A DNA stretch of 31,961 bases, from NCBI GenBank assembly GCA_032718475.1, contig JAUCBJ010000057.1:1-31961 (forward strand). The letters run 5' to 3'. Under the pieces are notes generated by a model. That model saw only the letters and a program-made list of their open reading frames with translations. It searched no databases and was not told the DNA's origin. The DNA is from Nemertoderma westbladi (Eukaryota; Xenacoelomorpha; Nemertodermatida; Nemertodermatidae). The translations under genes were made by a program, and so were the position numbers. Of the stretch, positions 17,754-26,518 are shown piece after piece. Numbering within the stretch: the stretch's first letter is position 1; each line of letters begins with the position of its first letter.

Positions 17754-20700
17754 ATGTCCCAAAGTTCCCAGCGATGCTGCGGGTGCATGGTCGGCTCTTG
17801 TGGCCCATCAACCAAGTGTCGCTGCGCCCGCGGGGGACGTCCCTGTGTTGGCTGCAAACCGTCGGATTGTGACGACTGCAAGAATCCTCACAGCCTCACC
17901 GTGTCAGCCACCAGGCGCGCCACAAGTGCGATCCCTGCCTCAGCTGTATCTCCAGTCGGTTTGTCCCTCGAGGAGGACGACGTGGCCGTGTATCACAGCA
18001 ATTCGACTTCCGATTCAGACTCATATTCGAGCGCCGCTATAACTCAGATCCCGTTACAACGCAAAGTCGAAACGGGCGCTGACCCAGCGACCCGGGTTCC
18101 TGCGGGAGAATCTCGTCCTCTACCTCCATCGACTTCAGACCGCCTGGAGAGCGCCTTTGGGGGACCGTGGCTCAATGCCCCTGGTGTTTCAACTGATCCG
18201 GACTGGGGAGCCCGCCACTCTCGACTTGCCGGCCTTTCAGGTCGCCTCTATACAGTGCCCGGTGGCAACGTGGGGCGAAAGGCGGCGGAGTTTCTTGCCC
18301 GTGAGGTGGAGAAATTGACCGAGGGAGTCCACCCTTCTGAGCGCCCCCTTTGCTTCATCGCGACTGTGTTCCAGCGGGATCCGGAAGTGGTAAAAGGGGC
18401 GGATATCCGACGCACAATATTACGACGGATTGGAATGTGGGAACGGGAAGAGTTTCGGCAGTTGGTAGTCGAGGCGGAGCGCTGCAATTTGAAGTTTGCT
18501 AGACGCCAGGGTTCAGCACCACCTGATCTGGCTAGAGTCTACAACCGGAAGATTCTGGCCGGACAGAACCAGGCCGCTGTCCGCATGGTGACGGAACGAG
18601 ATAGTGGCGGGGTTTTGGACCCCGAGACCCAGGCCGATGGTCAGCCGGCTGGTGTCACCGTTCGTGACATCCTGGAGAGTAAACACCCGCCTCAAATGAA
18701 AGTATCCCCGGATTCGTTCGAGCGGTGCGAGGAGTTACCCCCCTTTGAAGAGGTGGATATCACAGGGCAGCTTGTCTTGAAGGTTTCGCGTTATCTGCAT
18801 GGCAGTGCCGGCCCCATAGGTGGAGACGCCGAACTTTGGAGTGCTCTCCTCACCCGGTACGAGGCCCATAGCTCACGACTGCGTGAAGCAGTCGCCGGGT
18901 TGGCTCGTCGTCTCGCCAACACCTTGGTCCCATGGGGCGAGATCCGCGCTCTCCATGCCTGCCGCCTCATAGCCATCGACAAGGAGCCCGGAGTCCGGCC
19001 AATTGGTATTGGTGAAGTCCTTTATCGATTGGTGACCAGCTGCCTTACAGCAGCCACAAAGATGGATGTCATCATGGAGTGTGGGGCGGACCAGCTCTGC
19101 GTGGGGGTGAAAGCTGGGATCGAAGGCGCAGTCCACGCGATGTCGGCGATGTTCGAGCGAGACACAACCGAGTGCATGCTCCTCGTCGACGCAGCCAATG
19201 CCTTCAATAGTTTGAGTCGACCCGTGGCCCTCTGGAACGCGCGTCTGTACTGGCATCGGTGTTCCCGGTATTTGTACAACGCCTATAATGGCCATGCGGC
19301 CCTCTACCTCCAGGGATCCGACAACCCTCTGTGGAGTCGTGAAGGATATACCCAGGGGGATCCGGCGGCGATGTTGGGGTATGGTTGTGGGACACTCTCC
19401 TTGGTCCGGTCATTGCGGGATGTCGGTGACCTACCACCACGAGATCCGCTGATTACGCCTCCCGCCGGCTCGTCTCCCACGCTTTCTAGGGGCCAGCCCT
19501 GGACGCCCTGTGAAGAAACGCCGTCATCACTGACTTCGACTGAAGAGGAACAGCCAGCGGACCCATCTGACTCACCGCTGGGAGACCCTCCTAACCCATC
19601 ACCGGGAGACCCACCTGACCCACCACTGGTAGGCTCGCCAGACCCACTGCCGGGAGACCCGCCTGACCCACCACCGGGAGACCCGCCTGACCCATCGCCG
19701 GGAGGTCCGCCTGACTCAGCGATGGGAGACCAGCCTGACCCAGTGCTGGGAGACCCGCCTGACCCACCATTGCGAGACCAGCCTGTCCGACCACCGGGAG
19801 ACCCGCCAGACACAACACCCAGTAACCAACCCGATCAACCAGCACAGTCTACTGGCAGCTCCACCTGCTTCCAAACACAGTGTTGGTATGCTGACGACTC
19901 CTCGTCGGCGGGTTCTATTACCGGTGTGTGGAAGTGGTGGGATCAGTTGCGCCAATGTGGGCCCCGCATCGGGTATACACCAGAGCCCACCAAGAGCTAC
20001 CTGGTGGTTAAGCCACAGTTCGCGACTAGGGCGCAGGCGGTGTTCGGGGACTGCGGTATCCGGGTAGTCTCAGGTCATCGCTTCCTCGGTGGCTATGTGG
20101 GCGATGCACAGGGACTCCACGATTTTATTACGGAGAAAGTCGCGGGGTGGGTGTGGAGTATTGTTCGGTTCTCGGAGGTGGCGGAGGCGTATCCGCAGAC
20201 CGCCCATACAGGTATGACCCGCTGCGTCCAGGCGGAGTGGGACTACCTGCTTCGGGTGGTGGACACTAGGGATGGTGACCTGGCGCCGATCCGTGAGGAG
20301 TTATTGCGCCGTTTTATACCGGCGTTGTTCGGAACGTCTCCAGGATCGGTGGATGAGGAGTTGGTCCTCCTCCCCATTCGGCATGGGGGAATCGGAATGA
20401 CCCACAAAACCGGTGGGTGGTTGACAGCGCAGCCCTCCATAGTGGACAATACAGACCTCGACCCGGAGGTGTTCCGGGACAATCTCTCTATGAGATACGG
20501 CCTGACGCCGCCTGGCCTCCCGGCAAAGTGCGAGGGGTGTGGGGAACCGTTTACAACGACCCACGCCCTCAACTGCAAGTCGGGGGGCCTCGTCATAAAG
20601 CGACACGATGAGGTGCGAGAGGTATTTGGTGACCTCATTGCGTCCGCATTCGGGGGCTCATGTGTGCAGCGTGAAGTCACGCTGTGCACAGGGTACCTGG

Positions 20701-21170
20701 ACAGGCAGGGTCGCGAGGTTGGTGGAGTGAGGGCGGATCTCCTGGCGAGGGGAGTCTGGGCCGAGCAGAGGGTGGCGTCTTTTGACATAGCGGTGGTTAA
20801 CGCTGACGCCCCCTCATATGCAAATCGGCCCCTGGACTCCATCCTCGAGCAGCGAGTCCGGGCGAAGAAGGTCCATTACAGCGCGGTGTGCGAGGACAGG
20901 AGGATCTCCTTCACCCCCCTAGTCGGAACCACGGACGGGGTGTGGTGTAAGGAGGCCGAAATCCTAATCCGCCACCTCGCTGAGACCCTCGTGGCTCGGC
21001 GGCAGGGGATGCGCCAGCGAGGCCTCGCCAGTGTGTTGGGAGGGGTCCGGAGGCGCCTTCAATTCGCGCTGATCCGCTCCAACTCCCTCTGCCTGCGTGG
21101 TGGGCGGCGGGCACTGGGCTTTGGGGACGGTGCGGGGTTGCGGGGCTCCGATCTACCCGATCGGTATTAA
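17754..21170 (+). CDS. Reverse transcriptase with C-terminal restriction-like endonuclease, 1138 aa
   Basis: Residues 8-42 hold ten cysteines (CCGC, CRC, CVGC, CDDC), a likely zinc-binding DNA- or RNA-contact module. RT lies at about 395-790: motif A LLVDAANAFNSL (D479), motif B YTQGDPAAM (532-540), motif C WYADD (Asp 714-715) and FLGG (777-780). Between motifs B and C, residues about 555-705 are an inserted low-complexity block with GDPPDPPP-like repeats. The C-terminal part has a C926-C929-H937-C941 knuckle, RHD (950-952), RAD with D995 followed by D1011, and a KK...Y near 1038-1042. This matches the CCHC-RH-PD...D-K layout of the restriction-like endonuclease of R2-, CRE-, NeSL- and Hero-like elements. 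Such enzymes nick the target and prime reverse transcription there. Which clade it belongs to is not settled. The start is the first ATG, with no stop in frame thereafter. Confidence 0.9.
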   Translation: MSQSSQRCCGCMVGSCGPSTKCRCARGGRPCVGCKPSDCDDCKNPHSLTVSATRRATSAIPASAVSPVGLSLEEDDVAVYHSNSTSDSDSYSSAAITQIPLQRKVETGADPATRVPAGESRPLPPSTSDRLESAFGGPWLNAPGVSTDPDWGARHSRLAGLSGRLYTVPGGNVGRKAAEFLAREVEKLTEGVHPSERPLCFIATVFQRDPEVVKGADIRRTILRRIGMWEREEFRQLVVEAERCNLKFARRQGSAPPDLARVYNRKILAGQNQAAVRMVTERDSGGVLDPETQADGQPAGVTVRDILESKHPPQMKVSPDSFERCEELPPFEEVDITGQLVLKVSRYLHGSAGPIGGDAELWSALLTRYEAHSSRLREAVAGLARRLANTLVPWGEIRALHACRLIAIDKEPGVRPIGIGEVLYRLVTSCLTAATKMDVIMECGADQLCVGVKAGIEGAVHAMSAMFERDTTECMLLVDAANAFNSLSRPVALWNARLYWHRCSRYLYNAYNGHAALYLQGSDNPLWSREGYTQGDPAAMLGYGCGTLSLVRSLRDVGDLPPRDPLITPPAGSSPTLSRGQPWTPCEETPSSLTSTEEEQPADPSDSPLGDPPNPSPGDPPDPPLVGSPDPLPGDPPDPPPGDPPDPSPGGPPDSAMGDQPDPVLGDPPDPPLRDQPVRPPGDPPDTTPSNQPDQPAQSTGSSTCFQTQCWYADDSSSAGSITGVWKWWDQLRQCGPRIGYTPEPTKSYLVVKPQFATRAQAVFGDCGIRVVSGHRFLGGYVGDAQGLHDFITEKVAGWVWSIVRFSEVAEAYPQTAHTGMTRCVQAEWDYLLRVVDTRDGDLAPIREELLRRFIPALFGTSPGSVDEELVLLPIRHGGIGMTHKTGGWLTAQPSIVDNTDLDPEVFRDNLSMRYGLTPPGLPAKCEGCGEPFTTTHALNCKSGGLVIKRHDEVREVFGDLIASAFGGSCVQREVTLCTGYLDRQGREVGGVRADLLARGVWAEQRVASFDIAVVNADAPSYANRPLDSILEQRVRAKKVHYSAVCEDRRISFTPLVGTTDGVWCKEAEILIRHLAETLVARRQGMRQRGLASVLGGVRRRLQFALIRSNSLCLRGGRRALGFGDGAGLRGSDLPDRY
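19560..19815 (+). repeat. In-frame proline-rich tandem repeat inside the RT gene
   Basis: About ten imperfect copies of a 24-bp unit encoding GDPPDPxP-like octapeptides, for example GGAGACCCGCCTGACCCACC. All copies stay in frame. They separate RT motif B from the YADD motif. Confidence 0.9.
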
Positions 21171-21180
21171 CCGATCTCGT

Positions 21181-21199
21181 AGTCACTTAGTTTGTGACT
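21181..21199 (+). other. Stem-loop after the RT stop codon
   Basis: AGTCAC and GTGACT pair around TTAGTTT, 10 nt after the stop. The 3' UTR structures of RLE elements are known to be bound by their RT; a role here is inferred. Confidence 0.4.
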
Positions 21200-21241
21200 T
21201 TAGATAGGTTAAATAATATAGATTAATTATTTAGGCTATTT

Positions 21242-21247
21242 AATAAA
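21242..21247 (+). promoter_or_regulatory. Possible polyadenylation signal AATAAA
   Basis: Lies 72 nt after the RT stop codon and before the element end. AT-rich context makes chance occurrence possible. Confidence 0.35.
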
Positions 21248-21309
21248 CAACTTGTGCAGTTTACAATGTAAATTTACTATGGATATTCATAATAAATATA
21301 TCTTATCTC

Positions 21310-21322
21310 ACTAAATTTATAA
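21310..21322 (+). repeat. Target-site duplication, right copy
   Basis: ACTAAATTTATAA, identical to 17688-17700 and followed by TGTATGAAAAG, the continuation expected from the left arm. Confidence 0.9.
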
Positions 21323-21505
21323 TGTATGAAAAGACCAAATGAAATTCAATATTAATTGTCACCTGTCTGCATGGATGGTTGTTTTTAGATTATCTTTCAT
21401 TTGGCGGTCCAGTTCGGTCCAGTTCGCCAATCTGTCGATCCAGTTCGGTTCAGTTCGGTCCTGTTCGGTCCAGATTCGAGTATAGAACTATCCTTCATTC
21501 ACTGA
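21323..21505 (-). repeat. Right inverted arm, outer part
   Basis: Reverse-complement match to 14901-15049, with an expanded array of TCCAGTTCGG-like 10-bp motifs at 21405-21478. Confidence 0.85.
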
Positions 21506-22295
21506 GGCAAGTTTGCTGCTAACATTTAAATTTCCAGGAATCTGCTGTAAATAGCGAGCAGCACAAACTAAAAATCGTGATCAGGAGGGTCAAAGCGGTC
21601 AGCTGTTTCCCATGGACCACTTCATTATGTTTACAGCAGCGCAGTAAGGAGGGGGGGGGGGGGGGGGGGGATTGGGGATTCAGGGATTGATCCACCCCTC
21701 ATTGACTCATTGATAACAAAACAGAAATGGAACCTACATCGTACTGTACAATACAATACACTATAATCCGTAATATAGGATCATTTTCTGATATGGACAT
21801 GGACTCCACCCCCCCCCCCATTTTTTCGTATTGCGGCCAGTCTTCACATTAGCCGCTATTTGGACATATACTACTACTAGGATCGGCATGCTGCATTGCA
21901 GCTGCATTGCTGTGCCGGCCTGTCGAAAAAATCGCGCCGCCACAACTCACTATATACTAACCCACTACTAAGGCCAGTGTCCTTTAAGGTGCGTCTCAAG
22001 AAAGTCATGGGCTGTCCACCATGCTTATTCACTCCATGAGGCTGTCAAAGCATAAGATTATGCACTGGCTGGTCCCCACGGCGAAAGCAATACACATACA
22101 CAGTATTTGGAAAGCTCCGCTAAGAAACAGCTGAGATAGAGTCGTTGACATATTACCAAGAATTATCGTTCTCTTGAGGCCATTTATTCTATTTAATAAT
22201 TACACAACGTTCTGGAACATTTTGTTGATGAATAGCAATGATTAATGATGTATGTGATTACTTTGTGGAACTACGCAATAGAGATAGGCCTACAG

Positions 22296-22360
22296 CAAGG
22301 ACTTCTAGAACATAGTATATATTCGTACAAAGAATATATACTATGTTCTAGAAGTCCTTG
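22296..22360. repeat. Perfect 29-bp inverted repeat with 7-nt loop
   Basis: The arm at 22296-22324 (starts CAAGGACTTCTAGAACATAG) and its exact reverse complement at 22332-22360 flank GTACAAA. No mismatch is present. No direct repeat is seen outside it. Confidence 0.97.
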
Positions 22361-23044
22361 GATAGGTATATCTTTGTGGCCCATCTACATATGAAATAAA
22401 TAACACATTCAAGAATTTTGGATATTATTATTAAAAGGAATAAATGGCCTTTAAATAACGATAATTCTTGCTATTATGAAACCCTACAGTACAGTATATC
22501 TTTATATTGTATCTCAGTGTTAGCGTATTTGATAAAATATGTTCTTTCACTCTCAATTTCCATATATTGTGACTTCTTAATAAACCATGCAAAATGAAGA
22601 CAAAATGTCCGGTCTGATACAATGAACGGGAGTTGCGCTAGTGTACCTGTCACCGAGGAGGGCCGCTCACTTTTTACCCTTTCTCCCTTCGATGTATTGA
22701 TTTGCTCTATATTTCACTTAGTTCGGTACGGTATTTGATTATCTATTGTATTTAACTGAGATATGATACCGGGAGGGTGTGACAACAACACAGTATAACA
22801 AGCAAATGACTGACTAATTAATTTTGTAAGGACTCAAGTCTGGTGATTGTGTTTCCCTTTAGGGGAAACGTATTGTGACAAGTCTTTGGTCTAATTATAT
22901 TGATATTACTACAGTATTCAATTTGTGACAACTCTCAATCGCGATGTACTGTAATTAATAATAAGAGCTTTGCTTATATTAATGGTCTGAAATATCGCCA
23001 TATATTATTTATTTAGTAAGTCAGAGATATGACAACACACAAAT

Positions 23045-23099
23045 CTGATACAATTGTCCAGATTACCACTGATACAATTGTCCAGATTATCACTGATAC
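23045..23099. repeat. 24-bp tandem repeat, 2.3 copies
   Basis: CTGATACAATTGTCCAGATT units start at 23045 and 23069, with a partial third at 23093. Confidence 0.85.
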
Positions 23100-23648
23100 T
23101 TAGTTACATACAGCAACCCACCTGTTGTGGCACATATCGGCGATATATTAAGCAAATAATAAAGAGAAATTGAATTTACCAGCAGAATATCCAATAATAA
23201 TAATTATAACTCAATTATTAACTCTTTAAGTTTAGGCCTTAGGCCTGTAATAACAGCCAGTCAATTAAACCTGACCAGGGGATTAGTGCCTCTGCATGGG
23301 CAATAAGACTTCTTCTGTACAACAATAACAAAAAGAGTAAATCAATCACAGAACAACCGCACTTATATACCAGCTTATCAGTAAGGAGCATAGCCAATAA
23401 GGCATCACGTATTCCATTGAGGCTTAACAGGCTGAACAAATCAGTTCGAATATGGGTATAATAGCACTAAGATGGCATAAGAACCCTTACTAGAGAATAA
23501 TTCGATAGAAATAACCAATATTATATCGTAACCGACTTTATCAATATAAAATGGTGTTTTGAGCTTAAAATTAGTAAAATAAGTAATCTAAAAGGCTAAG
23601 TTCACACGTGCAGCAACACTCAGAGGTTTCTTAACGAAATTCCGACAT

Positions 23649-24296
23649 TGTTACATATTTGGAATCCCACAGGTAGTCCAATGAAGAATCCTAGTCTAAT
23701 GTGAAGAATTGTGGCTGCGATACGAAAGGTACAATTTCGACAAAGACAGTTTTTTTATTCCCCACTGCTGGCTGATGAACCTGTGAGCCGCTAATAACGC
23801 GTAGCTCCCGCCCTTCCCGAACCCATGATAATAAAGTTGAATAGATCTTAGAATGATGTTGTTATGCATAAGTGAGTTTTATGGGCCGGTCTGTGAGTGA
23901 CTGATGTTGAATGTCTGAAAAGGCAGAAACTCCGGTAGAAGCAATGGCACGCTGTCAGGTACACTGCAGAAGGAATAATGCAGAGGTTGAGAAACGCCCT
24001 GCCTTATAGGTTTTGGCGGTAGAACCGTTAGCGAATGGGAGACAACAGCCACTCACAGAGCGCGGTATGATATACACCTATAAATAGCACCCAATCATGA
24101 CACAGTAATACCATGGCTACGCTACACCTACTGTAAGGGCCGGTGGCAATGCTGTAATAGGTGAAGCGGCCGAAATGGTAGAACTATTGGTATTGTGGGT
24201 AGTTAAATGGGGAAAGAGAGATGAGGGAATATTGGAAATTGAAGCCCCTACCCATATAATGGTTCTTATGGCCGGGATGGCTGGGCTACGGTCACA
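23649..24296 (-). repeat. 3' LTR of BEL/Pao element 2 (inner edge firm, outer edge approximate)
   Basis: On the minus strand the polypurine tract AGGGGGGAG is followed by TGTGACCGTAGCCC, a typical LTR start. A TATTTATA motif lies at 24080-24087 and AATAAA at 23754-23759. The outer end is set provisionally at a terminal CA near 23649. The matching 5' LTR and the target duplication lie beyond the right edge of the window, so they cannot be checked. Confidence 0.6.
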
Positions 24297-24305
24297 CTCC
24301 CCCCT
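24297..24305 (-). promoter_or_regulatory. Polypurine tract, element 2
   Basis: Reads AGGGGGGAG on the minus strand immediately before the LTR start. By LTR-retroelement biology it would prime plus-strand DNA synthesis. Confidence 0.65.
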
Positions 24306-26026
24306 AAGGAATTTGAGAGGTTGCGGAACAACCTCGCAAATTTCCTTATACCCAAAAGACTTAGCCTGCTGGTTGACATTTGCAGTTGAATGGACTATTC
24401 CCTCCCTTGGACATACTGCTGATAGTACTTACCCTTGGTTAACACTGACTAGACTTTGGGAGAATCCCTACTGTAGTCCCAAGGGGCAGATGGGTACATG
24501 TTCTCGCTTCGTCTCGGGGACTAGGCGATTACATTCTTGTTTCCTTACCTGTGGTGCTAGAGGCGCTAACTTTACCTCGATTGCCAGGTAACGAAACTGC
24601 AGCCGGGCGCGCGGGTGTAACTGCGGAGCAGTACACCCTAGGTTACACTAACCATTTTTGCCAGCTGTGGAGCAGGCAAGAACAGGTACTACGACGGAGC
24701 CGATACCTATGACCTTACCTTGCTGAGTCAGTGTCTCTTGATCTTCGCCAGAGGAGACACATCAAGCAACTTACCGCGTATCTTTGGCAAGCACTAGCGT
24801 GTCTGAGAGCTAAACGACGGATCGTCGCTCCTTGGTACATGAACAGGCGTGAATTCATGTACCCCAGACTGCCTGTGAGAACTAAATGCGCTTTTTAGCC
24901 CACACAGAGAAATGTACATACTTCACTGTATGTACATCCCCAGTATTAGCGCCAAGCAGCGGAACTGCTAAGCCGCTAACTATGACCCATGTTGACGGAG
25001 CCAACATGGTGGTTTGCCGCCTTAGAATGATCCCGTTGTTAAAATGGGTTGTCAGTGGTCTCATGTCCATCAAATTCGCCCCTACCGTATTAGGTTTAAT
25101 AAAGTAAGAAAATTTTAAGAACATGGAGCACTTTATTAATTTACAATAAACTATTGGTGGATGGTATGACTAAATTTAACTATGCACCAATTTTGAATTT
25201 AATAGGGCATATCTTTCTCTTTAGGTCGAGCGCTCTAAGCTATATAACACTGATAGCCGACCCTTCACGTTCTAGAACCAATTACATAAGTTGTCACGTA
25301 AACACGGTTTCACACTTTATAACATACATTTTGGACATTGCGGTGGGATAATCTTCAACCAGATGCGCGTAGAAAGTAGAACCCGCGTGTCATATCCTTT
25401 AGTTGATTGGCATTGGGAACCATAGCTATAATCTAAGCCAACAAGGCTTAACTCGCGATAACTCAGATTGTGCTAGCTATGGTTTGTATGTGACAAGGCA
25501 GTGTCTTGATGAGACTCAGATGCTAAAAGGCGTGGCCCAATATTAATCCAATTCCTTGTCACAATGAATAATAATGGTGGTTGGTGGTGCTAATATAGGT
25601 TTCACTTAGCCTAAGAAGAATGCTATCCTAGTAATAACCTACATACGTTGCGCGTAATGTGCCTATAAGTAAGAGGCACAGACCTATATTACACTATAGA
25701 AGTTTGCTATAATTATACATAGTGCTAGGTACATAATTAATTAGAAATAGAAGAGTTAGGGCTAATTAACAAATGACATTGTTAATTAGAGTGGCGCTAT
25801 GCCGTAGAGCGCGGAGCCCTCTACAAACATAGCTTTTAGGGGTAGCCTCGCTCACCGATTGCGGCACAATCGGATAGGCATATCCCTGCGGTGGAATATT
25901 CAAGTGCACACTGACAGCCGTGCCTCCAGTGGTGGGTTTGCCCTTTACAGGGTTTACCACGCGTCCTAGAGACCCAGTCAGTTTTTAGTTACTGAAGACT
26001 ACGGAGTAATCCTAGTAACATTAGCT
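24306..26026. other. Hairpin-rich 3' non-coding region of element 2
   Basis: No credible gene (the longest frames are under 140 codons and lack domains). Many short perfect or near-perfect hairpins are packed here: 24613-24638, 24658-24679, 24684-24708, 24731-24760, 24815-24827, 24834-24863 (10-bp stem), 24912-24937 (10-bp stem), 24958-24977, 24987-25009 (8-bp stem), 25418-25484 (10-bp outer stem with a nested TAAGCC/GGCTTA hairpin) and 25489-25563 (10-bp stem). Further hairpins lie at CCGATTG/CAATCGG near 25855 and at CCCT/AGGG nested in GTGG/CCAC near 25930. Confidence 0.75.
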
Positions 26027-26411
26027 GTCTATGGAATAGACATAGTTGAGCTGTCCCGGAGTGGTACTAGCAGCCTATAAAGCAGGCCTAGCTACATCGT
26101 CTACGGAATAGACATAAGGTTGTCCATTAAGTGGACATAAGTAAGTGGTCTACAGAATAGACCTAAAGCTATCCACGGAGTGGATGTAAGTAAGCGATCT
26201 ATGGAATAGATCTAAAGCTAAAGCTGTCCATGGAGTGGACCTAAGTACACAGTCTACGGGGTAGACCTATGTTGTCCTTTAAATAGGCACATAAAGCTGT
26301 CCATAGAGAGGACATAAAGTTGAGTTTATTAAGTCTATTGAATAGACATAAAGGAGAGTTTGTTAAAGTCTACGGAGTAGAAATTGAGTTTATGATAATC
26401 CACTGGTGGAT
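26027..26411. repeat. Array of about 13 mini-hairpins (GTCYA-N5-TRGAC)
   Basis: Clear units lie at 26027-26041, 26099-26113, 26122-26136, 26148-26162, 26171-26185, 26196-26212, 26226-26240, 26252-26266, 26299-26313, 26333-26347, 26368-26382 and 26398-26411, with degenerate ones between. Most are 15 nt: a 5-bp stem and a 5-nt loop such as TGGAA or CGGAG. Units alternate between GTCTA/TAGAC and GTCCA/TGGAC stems. ATCCA/TGGAT and GATCTA/TAGATC variants keep pairing by changes on both sides. Linkers often read ATAAAG or CTAAGT. Confidence 0.95.
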
Positions 26412-26518
26412 ATCATCCTTCGCACCAGTTGTCGATATCTGCTGTCGATGCGAAGTTGAGAGGATTTTGGTTTTTTTTGCCACCCATCCTCCCCCCAGAC
26501 GGCTTGCCCCGTCTTTAA
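26412..26518. other. Short 3' spacer after pol, element 2
   Basis: Between the pol stop and the mini-hairpin array. It contains paired CTTCGCA and TGCGAAG segments (about 26419-26425 and 26449-26455). No gene seen. Confidence 0.5.

Larger units (their letters stand above)
17701..21309 (+). mobile_element. RLE-type non-LTR-like retroelement, about 3.6 kb, full length
   Basis: One long ORF encodes RT plus a C-terminal restriction-like endonuclease. It has a 53-bp leader and a 139-bp AT-rich tail without poly(A). It is bounded by a perfect 13-bp direct repeat and sits in one arm of an inverted-repeat pair whose other arm shows the empty site, so both boundaries are known to within the shared bases. 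The ORF is GC-rich while the host arms are AT-rich. A stem-loop follows the stop codon and an AATAAA occurs at 21242-21247. The identical target duplication and unbroken ORF suggest the insertion is younger than the arms. Confidence 0.88.
14901..21505. mobile_element. Fold-back-like element with long inverted arms, split by an RT element
   Basis: The left arm 14901-15220 is matched in inverted orientation by 17524-17700 plus 21323-21505, with a few per cent substitutions and some short indels. Shared landmarks are the CCATCCATGCAGACAGG block, GGTCTTTTCATACATTATAA, ATAAGATGTCGCT, CATAAAACACTGCTGTACT and GCGTACCGGTAGTTG. The right arm carries extra copies of the GGTCCAGTTC motif near its outer end (21405-21478). 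The core 15221-17523 has no transposase. The arms without the inserted RT element would define an element of about 3.0 kb. It could be a non-autonomous TIR transposon or a fold-back element; I see no clear target duplication at the outer ends. Confidence 0.75.
21506..23648. other. AT-rich non-coding interval
   Basis: No credible gene. It contains a 20-G tract (21651-21670), a short C run (21810-21818), a perfect 29-bp hairpin (22296-22360), a small GTTTCCC...GGGGAAAC hairpin near 22850 and a 24-bp tandem repeat (23045-23099). Confidence 0.6.

Noticed and set aside
22296-22360. MicroRNA gene call for the perfect hairpin
   Set aside because: Fully complementary arms and a 7-nt loop are atypical, and there is no expression evidence.
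24175-24591. 138-codon plus-strand frame
   Set aside because: It overlaps the LTR and polypurine tract of element 2 on the other strand and shows no domain or coding-like composition.
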